Shown here: positions 1 through 11,759 of the stretch, one piece after another | Layout: every line of letters starts with the position of its first letter | How positions within the stretch are numbered: the first letter of the stretch is position 1 | Origin: Glandiceps talaboti | Lineage: Eukaryota; Hemichordata; Enteropneusta; Spengelidae | NCBI RefSeq assembly: GCF_964340395.1 | Contig: NC_135569.1 | Location: 12,639,019-12,703,018, forward strand | Reading direction: 5' to 3' | DNA: 64,000 nt | The notes under the pieces: generated by a model | Seen by the model: only the letters and a program-made list of their open reading frames with translations | Told to the model about the DNA's origin: nothing | Database searches by the model: none | Position numbers and translations under genes: made by a program

Positions 1-31
1 TCTGAGCTGGGCCTTTAGACTCCAATCCATA

Positions 32-314
32 GAATAAATAAATAAGTAAATAAATAATCTTTATTTACACTGGATAGTTCTTTAAACACTCGTCTCCAAA
101 GAAGGCCAATGAGGGCCATCCCTCATGGGTTCAGTGTTAATGCAGGAGGAAACCAGAGTACCCGGGGAAAACTTGTGTTGTTCGTTAGAGTCAAACTGAA
201 CGACACTCTTCTTACTTACAGCGTGGTAAATTTAATCAAACCCTGAATGGGTTCGAACCCTGTCCGTAGTGGTAAGAGGTAAGTGGTTTAACCACTCGGC
301 CACCGACAACCCCA
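32..314 (-). mobile_element. tRNA-derived SINE
   Basis: Read on the minus strand, the element opens with a tRNA-like head: A-box TGGCCGAGTGG and B-box GGTTCGAACCC. A body follows that contains ACTCTGGTTTCCTCC, and it ends in an AAATA/TTATT-rich tail at 32-60. The head resembles a type II (Leu/Ser-like) tRNA but has no closing acceptor stem. It is therefore a retroposed SINE and not a functional tRNA gene. Confidence 0.75.
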
Positions 315-1010
315 AAGAAGGAAAAGATATACACTGATCCGGTTTTCTTATCTAGCATTCAATGACAAAATGAAAACCAATCTCTCCATTCATGTCTTGA
401 CTAGGTGTGTTTATAACTGACAGGCCATATGAAGTCATGTGTAAATCCTTCTAGCAATGACAATAGAAACAAACAATTGAAAGTTTTGATCTAACGGTCT
501 GATGTCGGTAGTTGTACATGTAAAGGTTATGAAGTTGTCATATATCTTATACTCGCCTATTGTGTGATACATGCATACATGATACAGTGACACTGATAAG
601 TGATAGACCACTGAATTTAGCTCAGCTGCAGGGCAGCATAAAATGAACAACAACATATGCACTGCTGAATTCAGATAAACGATGTCACTGCATACAGTGA
701 ACACACTGAATTCAGCCCAGCCAAGCGATGTCGCTGCATGAGTGGAGAACTTATACGCATTAGATCAAAGACCACACTTATATACTACCACACTTGACAG
801 CATAGAATTTACAGAACTAATAAACACCTGAGTAACAAAAGAATCACTGTTTTGTAAAGACTTTTACTCATTTATCACACGGTTTGTACAGAACAGGACA
901 GCTATCGGACAGTACATGTTTATGGACTTTAATGCTGTGTGCCATCAATGGTACAAGTTGTTTCCTGAGAAGTTCTGTGTGTGTGATTTCACAGTGTAAA
1001 CAGAAGGTAT
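315..1010. other. Intergenic, no gene seen
   Basis: AT-rich DNA with only short, unconvincing open frames. There are locally repeated phrases around 600-720 (variants of TGAATTCAG and CAGCTCAGC). No domain, splice-bounded exon or RNA gene could be supported. Confidence 0.5.
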
Positions 1011-1011
1011 T

Positions 1012-1319
1012 ACCCTGGTATTTGAGCCTTCAAGTTTACTAAGGTAGACACAAACTAAAACTATTGTCGTAACATGTTGATACAACTGCATGTGGTGAGC
1101 TATTTGAATGGACATTCATAGTCTCAATTGGGAGTTCAAGTTCCAAACTTGCATTGTACTGTTTTGGGACTTCCCATGTTTACACTATGTCGATCGCAGG
1201 GTGATTAGAATGGCATAACAGAGGAACTGCTATCACCCACTTGTGTAAACTACCACATTGAAGAAGAATATATTTAGTTTGTGTCCAGTTTTGAAAACCT
1301 GAAGGCTGAATTACCAGTG
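1012..1319. mobile_element. MITE family A, copy 1
   Basis: A terminal inverted-repeat element. The left arm carries GACACAAACTAAAACTATTG; the right arm carries the inverse (TTTAGTTTGTGTC near 1274-1286). The outer termini, CCTGGTATTTGAGCCTTCAA and its inverse near 1300-1318, also pair. The interior holds TTTACACTATGTCGATC and TGTGTAAACTACCACATTG, which recur in the copies at about 11.8, 15.2, 27.6 and 30.9 kb. No coding capacity. Confidence 0.7.
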
Positions 1320-1832
1320 TTGTATCGTACACAGTACAAAGAAAGTATGTCCTCTGTTGACATTCCGTTAGATTTGATAGGATGTTGTTCTCATACTACC
1401 GTCACCATGTCATGTTTCTACAATCCATAACATCACATGTAAAATATGACCAAGTTGTTGTAACTGGAACAAATTTTTTCTTGACTTTTTTTATATATTT
1501 GTTGGATTTTCCGATGCATATACAGTCATCTAGATCAAACCCTATCAACAAGTTAAAATTTGTTGACAAATAAGTCAGTGGAGGTGTTCTTTTTTACACA
1601 TGGACATCAAGTCAGTGTACACAAGTACCATCAGCAATGACAGTAAGGAAGTCATTCAGTCACCAAATCATTGATATTAACCTGTATTGTTGTTACTTGA
1701 AATTTAATTTTAACACTTAGGTGTGTCATAAAAATAATGATCATTCAATTTCTTGATTGACACTCTGCTCCAAATGCTACACATGTGTTGCTATAGCAAT
1801 AACCTTTGAACTATAACCTATAACCTTTGTAA

Positions 1833-2172
1833 AGTCAACCTTCTTGTTCTATTTTGACCCTCTAGCGCGAGGTAAAATGATATTAGAGGTACTGAGAATA
1901 AGTCAACCTTCTTGTTCTATTTTGACCCTCTAGCATGAGATAAAATGCTATTACAGGTTTTGAGAATTAGTCAACCTTCTTGTTCTATTTTGGCCATCTA
2001 GTATGACATAAAATGCTATTATAGGTACCGAGAATAAGTCAACCTTCTTGTTCTATTTTGACCATCTAGCGCGAGGTAAAATGCTATTACAGGTACTGAG
2101 AATAAGTCAACCTTCTTGTTCTATTTTGACTCCCTAGTATGAGATAAAATACTATTACAGGTACCGAGAATT
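1833..2172 (+). repeat. 68-bp minisatellite, 5 units
   Basis: Five head-to-tail units start at 1833, 1901, 1969, 2037 and 2105, exactly 68 bp apart. Each begins AGTCAACCTTCTTGTTCTAT and ends near GGTACYGAGAAT. Units differ by a few substitutions (e.g. CTAGCGCGAG versus CTAGTATGAG) but not in length. A single inverted unit lies at about 34250-34299. Confidence 0.92.
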
Positions 2173-2593
2173 GTAGTGAAATTACAATTTGACTGTGTGG
2201 GTTTAGAAATTTGGATTCACTGACTGACTTGTTAGTTGATGTCTTTTTGAACAGTTTCCAAGAGATATTGAACATAAATGTGTAACTGTATATTGAACAT
2301 AAAGGAAGGTAGTAACAGGTACTAGTAATCCATTGACTGGTCACACCTAGTAATGAAAGATTTACTGAAATTGTACACTCCATTAAATCAGTGATCTCAC
2401 AGCCTGGTGTCATGACAAACTATTAACTATACTGGTAATCTGTTAATCATGAACTGGTATTTCATAGTGGGTGTAAGTATGTCAAGTTTAGTGGAGTGTA
2501 TTGGGTCCATTTAACTGTAATGCATGCCGAAATTGTTGTAAAACAGAAAGGTAGCTACAGATAAGAAGTCTGATATACTTTCCAGGACCAGAA

Positions 2594-3150
2594 TAGCCTA
2601 GAGTCAAGTCATGTGGGGACTTTGTCTATCACCCCTCCCTAGTAGCCTAGAGTCAAGTCATGTGGGGATTTTGTCTATCACTCCTCCCTAGTAGCCTAGA
2701 GTCAAGTCATGTGGGGACTTTGTCTATCATCCCTCCCCAGTAGCCTAGAGTCAAGTCGTATGGGGACTTTGTCTATCACCCCTTCCTAGTAGCCTAGAGT
2801 CAAGTCATGTGGGGACTTTGTCTATCACCCCTCCCTAGTAGCCTAGAGTCAAGTCGTATGGGGACTTTGTCTATCATCCCTCCCCAGTAGCCTAGAGTCA
2901 AGTCATGTGGGGACTTTGTCTATCACCCCTTCTCAGTAGCCTAGAGTCAAGTCATGTGGGGACTTTGTCTATCATCCCTCCCCAGTAGCCTAGAGTCAAG
3001 TCATGTGGGGACTTTGTCTATCACCCTTCCCTAGTAGCCTAGAGTCAAGTCGTATGGGGACTTTGTCTATCACTCCTCCCTAGTAACTTAGAGTTAAGTC
3101 ATTTGGGGACTTTGTCTATCACTCCTTCCTCGTAACTTAGAGTTAAGGTA
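2594..3150 (+). repeat. 49-bp minisatellite, about 11 units
   Basis: A tandem array of a 49-bp unit beginning TAGCCTAGAGTCAAGTCATG and containing GGGGACTTTGTCTATCA. There are about 11 copies. Units alternate between CATGTGGGG and CGTATGGGG variants, suggesting higher-order amplification. The final units (3085-3150) are diverged, with AACTTAGAGTTAAG replacing the consensus start. Confidence 0.92.
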
Positions 3151-3363
3151 TGTGTGGATTTTGGCAGCCATCCTCTGGGGAGGGGGCGATACACAAAGTC
3201 CACACAGGCTAGGTCCAGTACAAAGAAACACTGTATAGTGCATACAAAATATATCTCCAAACTGGAAGTAGAAAAACATGGACTGAAATCAAAGATGGTT
3301 ACATTGCCAGGCTGTTGGCATGGTGATGAACATCCTGGACGTCACAAGAAGGGAATGTATCGA

Positions 3364-4493
3364 TTCTAAATGTCAGAGAAAATGTACCAAGTGAATTATT
3401 AGCTTTGTCACAATCAGTACATAGATGGCGGCATTATACTCTCATAGTGACATTGGTACATAGCTTGGTAACGGCGGAATGTGTATCGGACAAACAAAAT
3501 GAACAACATACAGATACCGAACACAGACGAAATCAACGCAATGCTGATTAGAAACTATAGAATTCGAATACACGTGCAAAATTAATAAACATGAAATTAA
3601 TCAAGTGGTAAAACTTTGATAGTCTTAGGGAGCCCTAAACACACAGATTTCTTATTTACTGAAGAGTTATGTAGGCTTAAATTGTAGTCAGTGTGGTTTG
3701 CAGTAAGACAGGTCTATCCATTGGTATTTGGAAATGAACAATAATCGATTCTCTGTACCGGGATATCTGGTAGGTCTGAAAACCATGGTAGCAAATTATT
3801 TTTTTTTTCTGTTAATTTTAGTTTTGGTTTTGCTAAATGTTTGTGTTAGTGCACTTGTGAAGGAGTGTACATGATGATTGCTGAGTGTTCAAACTATGCA
3901 TCCACAAATTTATAATTTGACGAATGACGGAAATGAGCCGACTGGTGATTCATAGTTTTTCTACAGAGACCACAAACCAATACATACAATACCGTCATTG
4001 CATAGTAGACAGGTATTTCAATGAACTTGAACTGTTGAACCATTTCCAGTTAAGAATTACACTTTTTATTCATCAAAGTCAACAGAAATATTGGAAAGTT
4101 ACAGTTAGCAGGCAAAAACCCAAAATCTGTTCTTTTCTACTTGAGATGAAATGGCATGAAATGTCTATTAAAGTGGTCATATGGATGAGAATTTGGTATT
4201 TATTTTGAATTTTGAATTGATAAATTAATTTTATCATGGCTTCCTACTTGAAAAATCATTGTGAAACAATATTGACAAAGTCTGTGTTTGTAACTCAATG
4301 AATTGGACAAGAAGTAATAAATGTGAAAAAAGTTGAAAAATGTGTAAAAAGTTTGTTATTGTACGTACAATAACAAACTTTTTACACATTTTTCAGCTTT
4401 TTGCTGAAAAATGAGTTACAAACACAGAATTTGTCAACGTTGTTTCACATTGATTTTTCAAGTAGGAAGCCATTTCAGAATTTTTTATAAATT
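3364..4493 (+). repeat. 1.1-kb direct duplication, copy 1
   Basis: About 1.13 kb that recurs in direct orientation at 5070-6206, offset by about 1.7 kb. It starts TTCTAAATGTCAGAGAAAAT and ends with the foldback element at 4168-4493. The copies differ by scattered substitutions and small indels; one inserts GAGCCTGA near 5595. The short frames inside are not conserved as proteins, so it is a noncoding repeat or the remains of a mobile element. Confidence 0.88.
4168..4493. mobile_element. Foldback MITE family B, copy 1
   Basis: A near-palindromic element starting TTAAAGTGGTCATATGGATG. The left-arm sequence TCATGGCTTCCTACTTGAAA returns inverted on the right (TTTCAAGTAGGAAGCCAT). The centre, 4334-4395, is a perfect 62-bp palindrome around GTACGTAC. 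The right terminus is truncated or diverged here; the complete copy at 50192-50543 shows TTAA at both ends. No open frame. Confidence 0.85.
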
Positions 4494-4500
4494 TATATTT

Positions 4501-5085
4501 GCATATTAGAGTTTTTTTTTTTTGTAAAGGCTTTTAGATCCTAAAATAAGAGAAGTAAAGATTTTAAAGATTCCTATCACTGGGTGTTATAAGATTTTTT
4601 GAAGCAGACATGCACTGCAGTGTATGAGAAACTGAGATGAAGCTAAAAATGTGATTGCGCCATCTAGTGACCAACAGTATTATCTTGAAAGGGAAGTGGC
4701 TGAAACTAAAATAAATTCATCAAGAAGGGTGTTTAAGTCTAAGTTCTGGGTAGTTTCATTTCCATAGTTACACCACTGCAATAGATATCATGAATATGAA
4801 AAAAAAAGTAACCTCCATTGAAATATTTGAAAGTTGAATTCAAGTACACACAACTGTAGTCTGTTAGGTATGCCATGTTAGGGCGCCCTCACACATTGGT
4901 CAACCCATTTCAGATAGGTAGAGCAGACTGGAGAGGGCGGAGTGATACGATGTGATGTATCTTACATTCTAATACTGCTTCAATTGTTTATTTTCCTACT
5001 AATAAACAACATGATTACTTAACTGTTCCTACATCTTGTATATTTGGGTTGGAAATTGTCTGTTTTTTTTTCTAAATGTCAGAGA
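4501..5085 (+). repeat. Dispersed repeat C, copy 1
   Basis: Begins GCATATTAGAG followed by a T-run, and contains GGGCGCCCTCACACATTGGT and AATAAACAACATGATTAC. A diverged second copy lies in the same orientation at 10288-10838. Here it sits between the two copies of the 1.1-kb duplication, as if it and one copy had amplified together. It has no coding potential. Confidence 0.8.
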
Positions 5086-6206
5086 AAATGTATCAAGTGA
5101 ATTATTAGCTTTGTCACAATCAGTGCATAGATGGCGGCATTATACTCTTAGAGTGACATTGGTACATAACTTGGTAACGATGGAATGTGTATCGGACAAA
5201 CGAAATGAACAGCATACAGATACCGAACACAGACGAAATCAACGCAATGCTGATTAGAAACTATAGAATTCAAATACACGTGCAAATTTAATAAACATGA
5301 AATTAATCAAGTGGTAAAACTTTGATAGTCTTAGGGAGCCCTAAACACACAGATTTCTTATTTACAGAAGAGTTATGTAGGCTTAAATTGTAGTCAGGAT
5401 GGTCTGCGGTAAGACAGGTCTATCCATTGGTATTTGGAAATGAACAATAATCGATTCTCTGTACCGGTATATCTGGTAGGTCTGAAAACCATGGTAGCAA
5501 ATTATTTTTTTTTCTCTCTCTTAATTTTAGTTTTTGTTTTGCTAAATGTTTGTGTTATTGTACTTGTGATGGAGTGTACATGATGATTGCTGAGAGCCTG
5601 AGTGTTCAAACTATGCATCCACAAATTTATAATTTGACGAACGGCGGAAATAAGCCGACTGGTGATTCATAGTTTTTCTACAGAGACCACAAACCAATAC
5701 ACACAGTACCGTCATTGAATAGTAGACGGGTATTTCAACGAACTTGAACTGTTGAACCATTTCCAGTTAAGAATTACACTTTTTATTCATCAAAATCAAC
5801 AGAAATATAGGAAAGTTACAGTTAGCAGGCAAAAACCCAAAATCTGTTCTTTTCTGCTTGAGATGAAATGATATGTCTATTAAAGGGGTCATATGGATGA
5901 GAATTTGGTATTAATTTTGAATTTTAAATTGATAAATTAATTTTATCATGGCTTCCTACTTGAAAAATCATTGTGAAACAATATTGACAAAGTCTGTGTT
6001 TGTAACTCAATGAATTGGACAAGAAGTAATAAACGTGAAAAAAGTTGAAAAATGTATAAAAAGTTTGTTATTGTATGTACAATAACAAACTTTTTACACA
6101 TTTTTCAGCTTTTTGCTGAAAAATGAGTTACAAACACAGAATTTGTCAACGTTGTTTCACATTGATTTTTCAAGTAGGAAGCCATGTCAGAATTTTTTAT
6201 AAATTA
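5070..6206 (+). repeat. 1.1-kb direct duplication, copy 2
   Basis: Second copy of the 3364-4493 unit. It keeps the same internal order and ends in another foldback element. This copy retains the right terminus of the foldback that copy 1 lacks, so the units did not arise by a simple recent exact duplication. Confidence 0.88.
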
Positions 6207-6253
6207 AAAATCAAAAATAAATACCAAATCCTCGTCCATATGTCCACTTCAAA
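5880..6253. mobile_element. Foldback MITE family B, copy 2
   Basis: The same architecture as the elements at 4168 and 50192. The left end is TTAAAGGGGTCATATGG; the right end is CCATATGTCCACTTCAAAG. The central palindrome is slightly decayed (GTATGTAC instead of GTACGTAC). Noncoding, with arms of about 170 bp. Confidence 0.85.
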
Positions 6254-6409
6254 GGAGCTTTTGTATTATCATATATAAAGTTATGGTGTCGTATTTATAC
6301 AAGAATTACATCGGCTTAATTTGTATTTAGTCTAGTGATCTGTGGGAGGTGGGTCTTTACCTTGGTATTTTCAAATGATCAATAATAGATTTTCTATTTA
6401 CAAAAAGAT

Positions 6410-6720
6410 TTAGGGCAAAAGAAAAAGAAGAAAAGAATTGTTTCTGGTCTGGATATTTTGTCTAAAGTGGTGCAACGATTTTTTCTTTTCTTTTTTGTTC
6501 TCACCAAACCTGTTACTTATTCTACTACATGTATTTATGTCACATTACTATTACTTTTATTTAGTACTTTAGAGCACGTGTGTATGTGGGGTAGATGTCA
6601 TTTTCTTGTTCATGATTGGCTCTGTAGTTGTCTTCACTGAAGTAGGGAGGGTTATTTTTTTGTTTCCCCACAGATAATTGAACTATTTACACATGGACAT
6701 CAATTCAGTGTACACAGTAC
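6410..6720 (+). repeat. Dispersed repeat D, copy 1
   Basis: Contains TTCATGATTGGCT, GTTGTCTTCACTGAAGTAGG and a GTTTCCCCA motif. The same order recurs at about 62945-63200. The short open frame inside (6458-6640) overlaps the repeat and shows no domain. Confidence 0.7.
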
Positions 6721-7918
6721 CACTATTGACTAGTAGACAGGCAATTCAGCTAATCAGAATAATTGGCGGGTGTGGGGAAAACATAGAAAAGATATAGTTA
6801 CTTGTTCTTTAACGATGTATTTTGTAAATCTGGAATCTATTTTTCCTGGGTGAATCCAGGGACAAAACAACAAGAAATATCCGACTTGTGTAATGTATAA
6901 AGTCAAAATTGAACTTTAAATTTGTACAATGCATTTTATTCACGTGTAAAGTCATGGCATTTATCAACAGTCTGGGGGATATGAATGGTATCTTTGGTTT
7001 GTTAGATATTTGCTTACAGTGGTATGTGTGATACAATATAATGAAGCATTGTGTACAAAATGTACAAGAGATCAAATTTTATATGGTGGTTTCTGAACTC
7101 TGAGCATAAATTATTCATCAAGTTATATTTCAGCTATACTGAACAAACAATTTATACTCGTTGAGTTCAGAACAACAAAACGACACGATTCCGGTGTAAC
7201 GACACAAACGTTTTCGGTACGACAAATTGTGTTTTGGAGACATCACAATTTTGGTTCTTATTCGAAATTTCAAACAGTGACATGTATTGATTGTAAGACT
7301 TACAGCATTGGGAACATTTTTAGCCGTATTGCATGTTGCTATGTTAGAAGTGACAATGGCAACAGTACGACAGGTAAAAAGTATACTTGGGTGAATTGAA
7401 TTGTAGTTTCTTTGTTGTTTTCACACAACAGACAACATACAGCTAAAACTTTGACAGTCGTTAGATGGATAATTAGTTATAAGAATAATCACCTGTGTTT
7501 GTTCGGACGTTAAGTAGGTAAAAATATACTGGAGTTCGCCAGGTGTTTCACCCGGGTTCCCCATCAAATGGAGTGCAAAGTGTAGAAATATATGCTAATT
7601 TGACCTGATTTCTCCCCTCTGTTAAGTGTGACCAGGGTTACCAAACCTTAGCATATACACTGACCATTGTTAATTTTCTGTTGTTTTCTTTCAGCAGGTA
7701 TTCTGGAGAGTTGTCGTCATGGTGATGAAATACACAGAGCTGAGTTGTCGGCCATCTTGTGAGAAACAATATTAGTTTCATGATATATGCTGCAATTCGG
7801 ACATAAGTTTTTACATTATCATAAAACAGCTGGATGTCTGTGTTACAACTATACAACCAGGAATTTCAAATTTTGACATTACATTGGAGCACATTCTTCA
7901 GGGATATTTTCGCACTTA
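6721..7918. other. Upstream region of LRR gene 1
   Basis: No coding exon found. At 7501-7575 there is a degenerate copy of a repeat with GTTCCCCATCAAATGG, similar to sequences in ELYS intron 2 near 35.8 and 36.4 kb. An acceptor-like TTCTTCAG ends at about 7901, shortly before the LRR gene start, so a 5' untranslated exon upstream is possible. Confidence 0.4.
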
Positions 7919-9046
7919 ATGAGTCTGATACTACTTTTTGAGATGGGTAACAATGTACAGAATACCATCATGACAGCATGTGGATTTCACAGCCTAGCAA
8001 TACTGCCCTCAGTGTTCATTTTTGTAACACTCTTTGTTTCTGCCACAACTGCTACATGTCCAACATCATGTACCTGTAATGCCACTAGTGATGCTGTAGT
8101 AGTGAACTGCCAAAGTCAGAACCTGACCTCAATTCCTACGTCACTGCCTGCAAACACCACCCATCTATATTTACGTGATAATCACATCACAAATCTGCAG
8201 AACCTGAAGACTTATACGGCTTCGCTTGTTGTTCTTGATCTCAGCTGGAACAGAGTGAGAGATATCCCAATGGGGATTTTTAAACCTGGTTTATCCGATT
8301 CCAATCTTGTGTTACTAGATTTGAGCTACAACAGTCTGCAATCAATCCCTGAACATTCGTTTGCCTACTTACATAATTTGAAAATACTGGATCTAAGCGG
8401 TAACCGAATTGAATTGATACTAACGAAATCTTTCAACGACCTCTCAAATATTCATGAGCTGCGTCTCCATGACAACAAGATCTCCTGGACTAATATGGCA
8501 TTTACGGGGATGACGACGTTACAAGTTCTTGATCTGAGTACAAATGCAGTATTCGGGATAACCGTTAATATATTTGAAGATCTGTACAATCTGACTAAGC
8601 TTTCACTGCAACGAAACGTCATTTCAACAGTGGGCGAGGACGCCTTTCACTCACTCGCGAACCTAGCAACAGTAGATCTTAGCTATAATCCATTCACTGA
8701 GCTGCCAAGAACATTGTTTGATGAACTCCATAATTTAGAGTATCTACAAATGAGTGCCGACAGTCTTGTTCCTACGGCAACTGTCGCAGCGAAACAAAAC
8801 TACGAAAACCAATGGTTTGAGGCCATCATTAGGTTGGGAAAGACTTTACAAGACAACTCCTATTTCAGAAATGAGAATGGGAATTTCACTCAACAGAAAG
8901 TTGGAATTAAGTTTATCGAAAATATCAACACTATTACCACACATAAAGCTGTATCAAATACAGAATTCGTGACGGAGGACACGTCTCGTGGTTTGATACG
9001 ACATCATGCTAAATTTTATGACAAATCTTTAACGGATGGTAATTAA
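7919..9046 (+). CDS. Secreted leucine-rich-repeat protein, paralog 1
   Basis: A single-exon gene for 375 residues; in-frame Met codons also lie at residues 9 and 18. The Met at residue 18 best fits a signal peptide (hydrophobic LAILPSVFIFVTLFVSATTA up to residue 45), so the mature start is near Thr46. An LRRNT cap follows (Cys 47, 51, 53, 64: CPTSCTC...NC), then about eight to nine LRRs of the LxxLxLSxN type between roughly residues 85 and 285 (e.g. LVVLDLSWNRV, LKILDLSGNRI). There is no LRRCT cysteine cap, membrane segment or GPI-like tail. Instead there is a polar tail from about residue 297 (NQWFEAIIRLGK...QKVGIKF) shared with the gene at 24702. Likely an extracellular binding protein; ligand unknown. 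The open frame and the domain order are seen in the sequence. Secretion and a role in recognition or immunity are inferred from the family. Confidence 0.88.
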   Translation: MSLILLFEMGNNVQNTIMTACGFHSLAILPSVFIFVTLFVSATTATCPTSCTCNATSDAVVVNCQSQNLTSIPTSLPANTTHLYLRDNHITNLQNLKTYTASLVVLDLSWNRVRDIPMGIFKPGLSDSNLVLLDLSYNSLQSIPEHSFAYLHNLKILDLSGNRIELILTKSFNDLSNIHELRLHDNKISWTNMAFTGMTTLQVLDLSTNAVFGITVNIFEDLYNLTKLSLQRNVISTVGEDAFHSLANLATVDLSYNPFTELPRTLFDELHNLEYLQMSADSLVPTATVAAKQNYENQWFEAIIRLGKTLQDNSYFRNENGNFTQQKVGIKFIENINTITTHKAVSNTEFVTEDTSRGLIRHHAKFYDKSLTDGN

Positions 9047-10287
9047 TACAAACACACTGTATATTTGAATAATACTGTGCGACAATTATTTTAATGTTCG
9101 AGAAATAACGAGTATTGTTCCACAAAAAGTACAATCTGATGAACTAATGTCAGAGATTCTGGTTGATTTTCTTCTTAAAGTTGACAGTTTAATCATAGGA
9201 TTTTTGTAATACAATCCCGTGTTCTCTGCTTTAGTATTTTCTTATAAGTGGCGGCATAAAGATTAAAATTTTGGAATTCGTTATGTTTAGTATTCACAGA
9301 CTTACAAATGTGAGATTTACTCTGCAGGGACATAAAGTAGTAAAACTAATAACCTGAATTTGGGACTTCATTCACAACTGCATTTTTGTCATAGATCACA
9401 TACCAAAGTCATCCAATATTAGCATAGCCTTCATTTATTCCAATCATTTAGCAGCAACCCTGAACTTTAACCCTGGAAACCCTCCTTATCTAAGAAACTA
9501 AATACACTTTAATACATAATCAAATGGAATTTTGTGTCAGACACAAAAGATATGTCGACTCTAAACCCCCCTTTGTACCTAACATAAATTTAACCCGACT
9601 CAGAGTGGACATTAACTGTTCACATTTTTTTTTATGTTACGTAAGACTAGAGTCGATTCACAGTCGACTAAACTAGCTCAGTGAGAACTCCCTAAGTTAT
9701 GATGCACAGAATTGCAGCACTCCGTCGATCAGACCAGGCTAAATTTTGTACAAAGACATACACCTACTTTGCTACATTTATATGTTATCAATTTGTTTGC
9801 AGCAGTTTATGTCTCATACTCTGAACGGAAACACTGTAAAAACCCTTCACAGCTGACGATAAATATCATTTTTACAAAATTTGGTCCAGCTATAATTCCA
9901 ATGCTCCATAACTCGTATTTTATCATTTCAAAATTTGTTTTTTGTTTTAAGTTGTGGTTGGGCCAAAATCTTAGTTCAATTACCATGACTACCTTTTTAA
10001 CAATTTTGTGAAAATGTAAAATTTGTAACAAGCTTTAAAGCCACTAAGCAGCTGATCGTAAACTCATTTACACATGTGGTCATTAACTTTTTCAAATATT
10101 ATGTTATACATATTTGCACAGTGTTTGATGTGTCATGTACGCATAGCATATTAGTAACTTTGAAGTACACATTTTTGCATTTTTTCCTGTTAATGTTAAC
10201 AAGTTTGAATATCAAATGTAAATTTTTTTTTTTTAAATAATAAAATGTGGTTTGGAATAATTATTCGTGTATTTCTTATTTTTCTTT
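9047..10287. other. Downstream of LRR gene 1, AT-rich
   Basis: Probable 3' flank of the LRR gene. An AATAAT/AATAAA-like signal cluster occurs near 10235-10250 but lies too far to assign with confidence. Opposed open frames at 9712-10031 lack domains and are treated as chance. Confidence 0.35.
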
Positions 10288-10838
10288 GCATATTAGAGTT
10301 TTTTTGTAAAGGTTTCTAGATCCTAAAATGGGAGAAGTAAATTACTTTTTAAAGATTCCAATCGCTGGGTGTTATAACATGTTTTGATTCATGGCAAGCA
10401 AACATGCACCTGCAGTGTATGAAATTAAGCTTAAAATGTGATGGCGCCCTCTTGTGACCAACAGTAATATCTTGAAACGGAACTGGAACTAAAAATAATT
10501 CAAGGATGTTTTTCCATAGTTATGCCACTGCACTAGATACCATGTCCAGGAATGTGAAAAAAAAAGTAACCTCCATTGAAATATTTGAAAGTTGAATTCA
10601 AATACACACAACTGTAGTCTGTTAGGTATGCCATGTTAGGGCGCCCTCACACATTGGTCAACCCATTTCAGATAGATAGAGCAGGCCGATGTGGGCAGAG
10701 CAATACAACATATCTAATACAACTGCTTCAATTGTTTAATTTCCTTCTAATAAACAACATGATTACATGCCTGTTCCTACATCTTGTTTATTTGGGGTTG
10801 GAAGTTGCCTGGTTTTTTTTTTTTTTAATGTCACATGC
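10288..10838 (+). repeat. Dispersed repeat C, copy 2
   Basis: A diverged copy of 4501-5085, recognised by GCATATTAGAG, GGGTGTTATAACATG, GGGCGCCCTCACACATTGGT and AATAAACAACATGATTAC in the same order. Confidence 0.8.
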
Positions 10839-11759
10839 TATGTATTACAGGGAAACACTACTCCTGGAAATAGAGACATTTTCATAAACTATGGGTTCTA
10901 GAGAATCATTTCATGATTTTACATCACCTACAATTACTTGCGATTTCAGAGAAACATCAAGTTGCTTTCATGCCTTTTAATATAGGGTATCCCTGCTATG
11001 GGCTATTGCATCATGGGAGTTTGCACAAATAACGTAATCAACGGTTGAACAGTGAATATTCATAACTGTTTTACACTGAAGTGTATAGCATTTCTGTACT
11101 CATGAATATTCAGTGTGCAACCACTGTCATACATTTCTGCTGACTGATTCATTTCATGTTTTTTATATCATTTATGTAACTCATGGTTGCCAACAAACAC
11201 CTCAATGAAACTTGTTCCTCATCCATTGTTCATAGGAGGTCATTGCTATGGACACATAATGCCTCATGAATGGGGGTCACCAGATATGCATATGTAATAG
11301 CAGAAAATGAATATTCATGATTGTTTTGATTAGGGAGTAAGAACTTTGAGTCATGAATATTTATATGGACTAAAAAAAAATTTTGTTATTAGTATCAGAC
11401 TTTATTCAAACTTGAAAGACTGTTGAGCCAAAGACTTTTCTCACACAGTTTTCAGATAAAACGAACAAAAGCAACATGGCCAACAATACATTTGCAGTTG
11501 AATGAATTCAGAAACACTTTTGAGCTACTTGTATTCACAAAACCAAGCATGATTAGCCAACAAAAAATGGAGCATTGACGGACAAAAGATAAACACAACC
11601 CCAACAGCACAACACGTTAACCCATCGGCATTCAACTGTAAACAGTAGACCAGTTTTTAATTTCACCATGTATGACATCAGCATGAAAACACCAGAATCA
11701 AAGGTAGTAGTGTTAAGTTTCATCTTGGTTTACAAATACCAAATTACTTGATACCTGTA

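Noticed and set aside
245-314. Possible tRNA gene
   Set aside because: A- and B-box-like motifs exist but no acceptor stem closes, and a SINE body with an AT-rich tail follows.
2594-3150. CRISPR-like regular spacing
   Set aside because: The 49-bp units are contiguous with no unique spacers, in animal DNA; a minisatellite.
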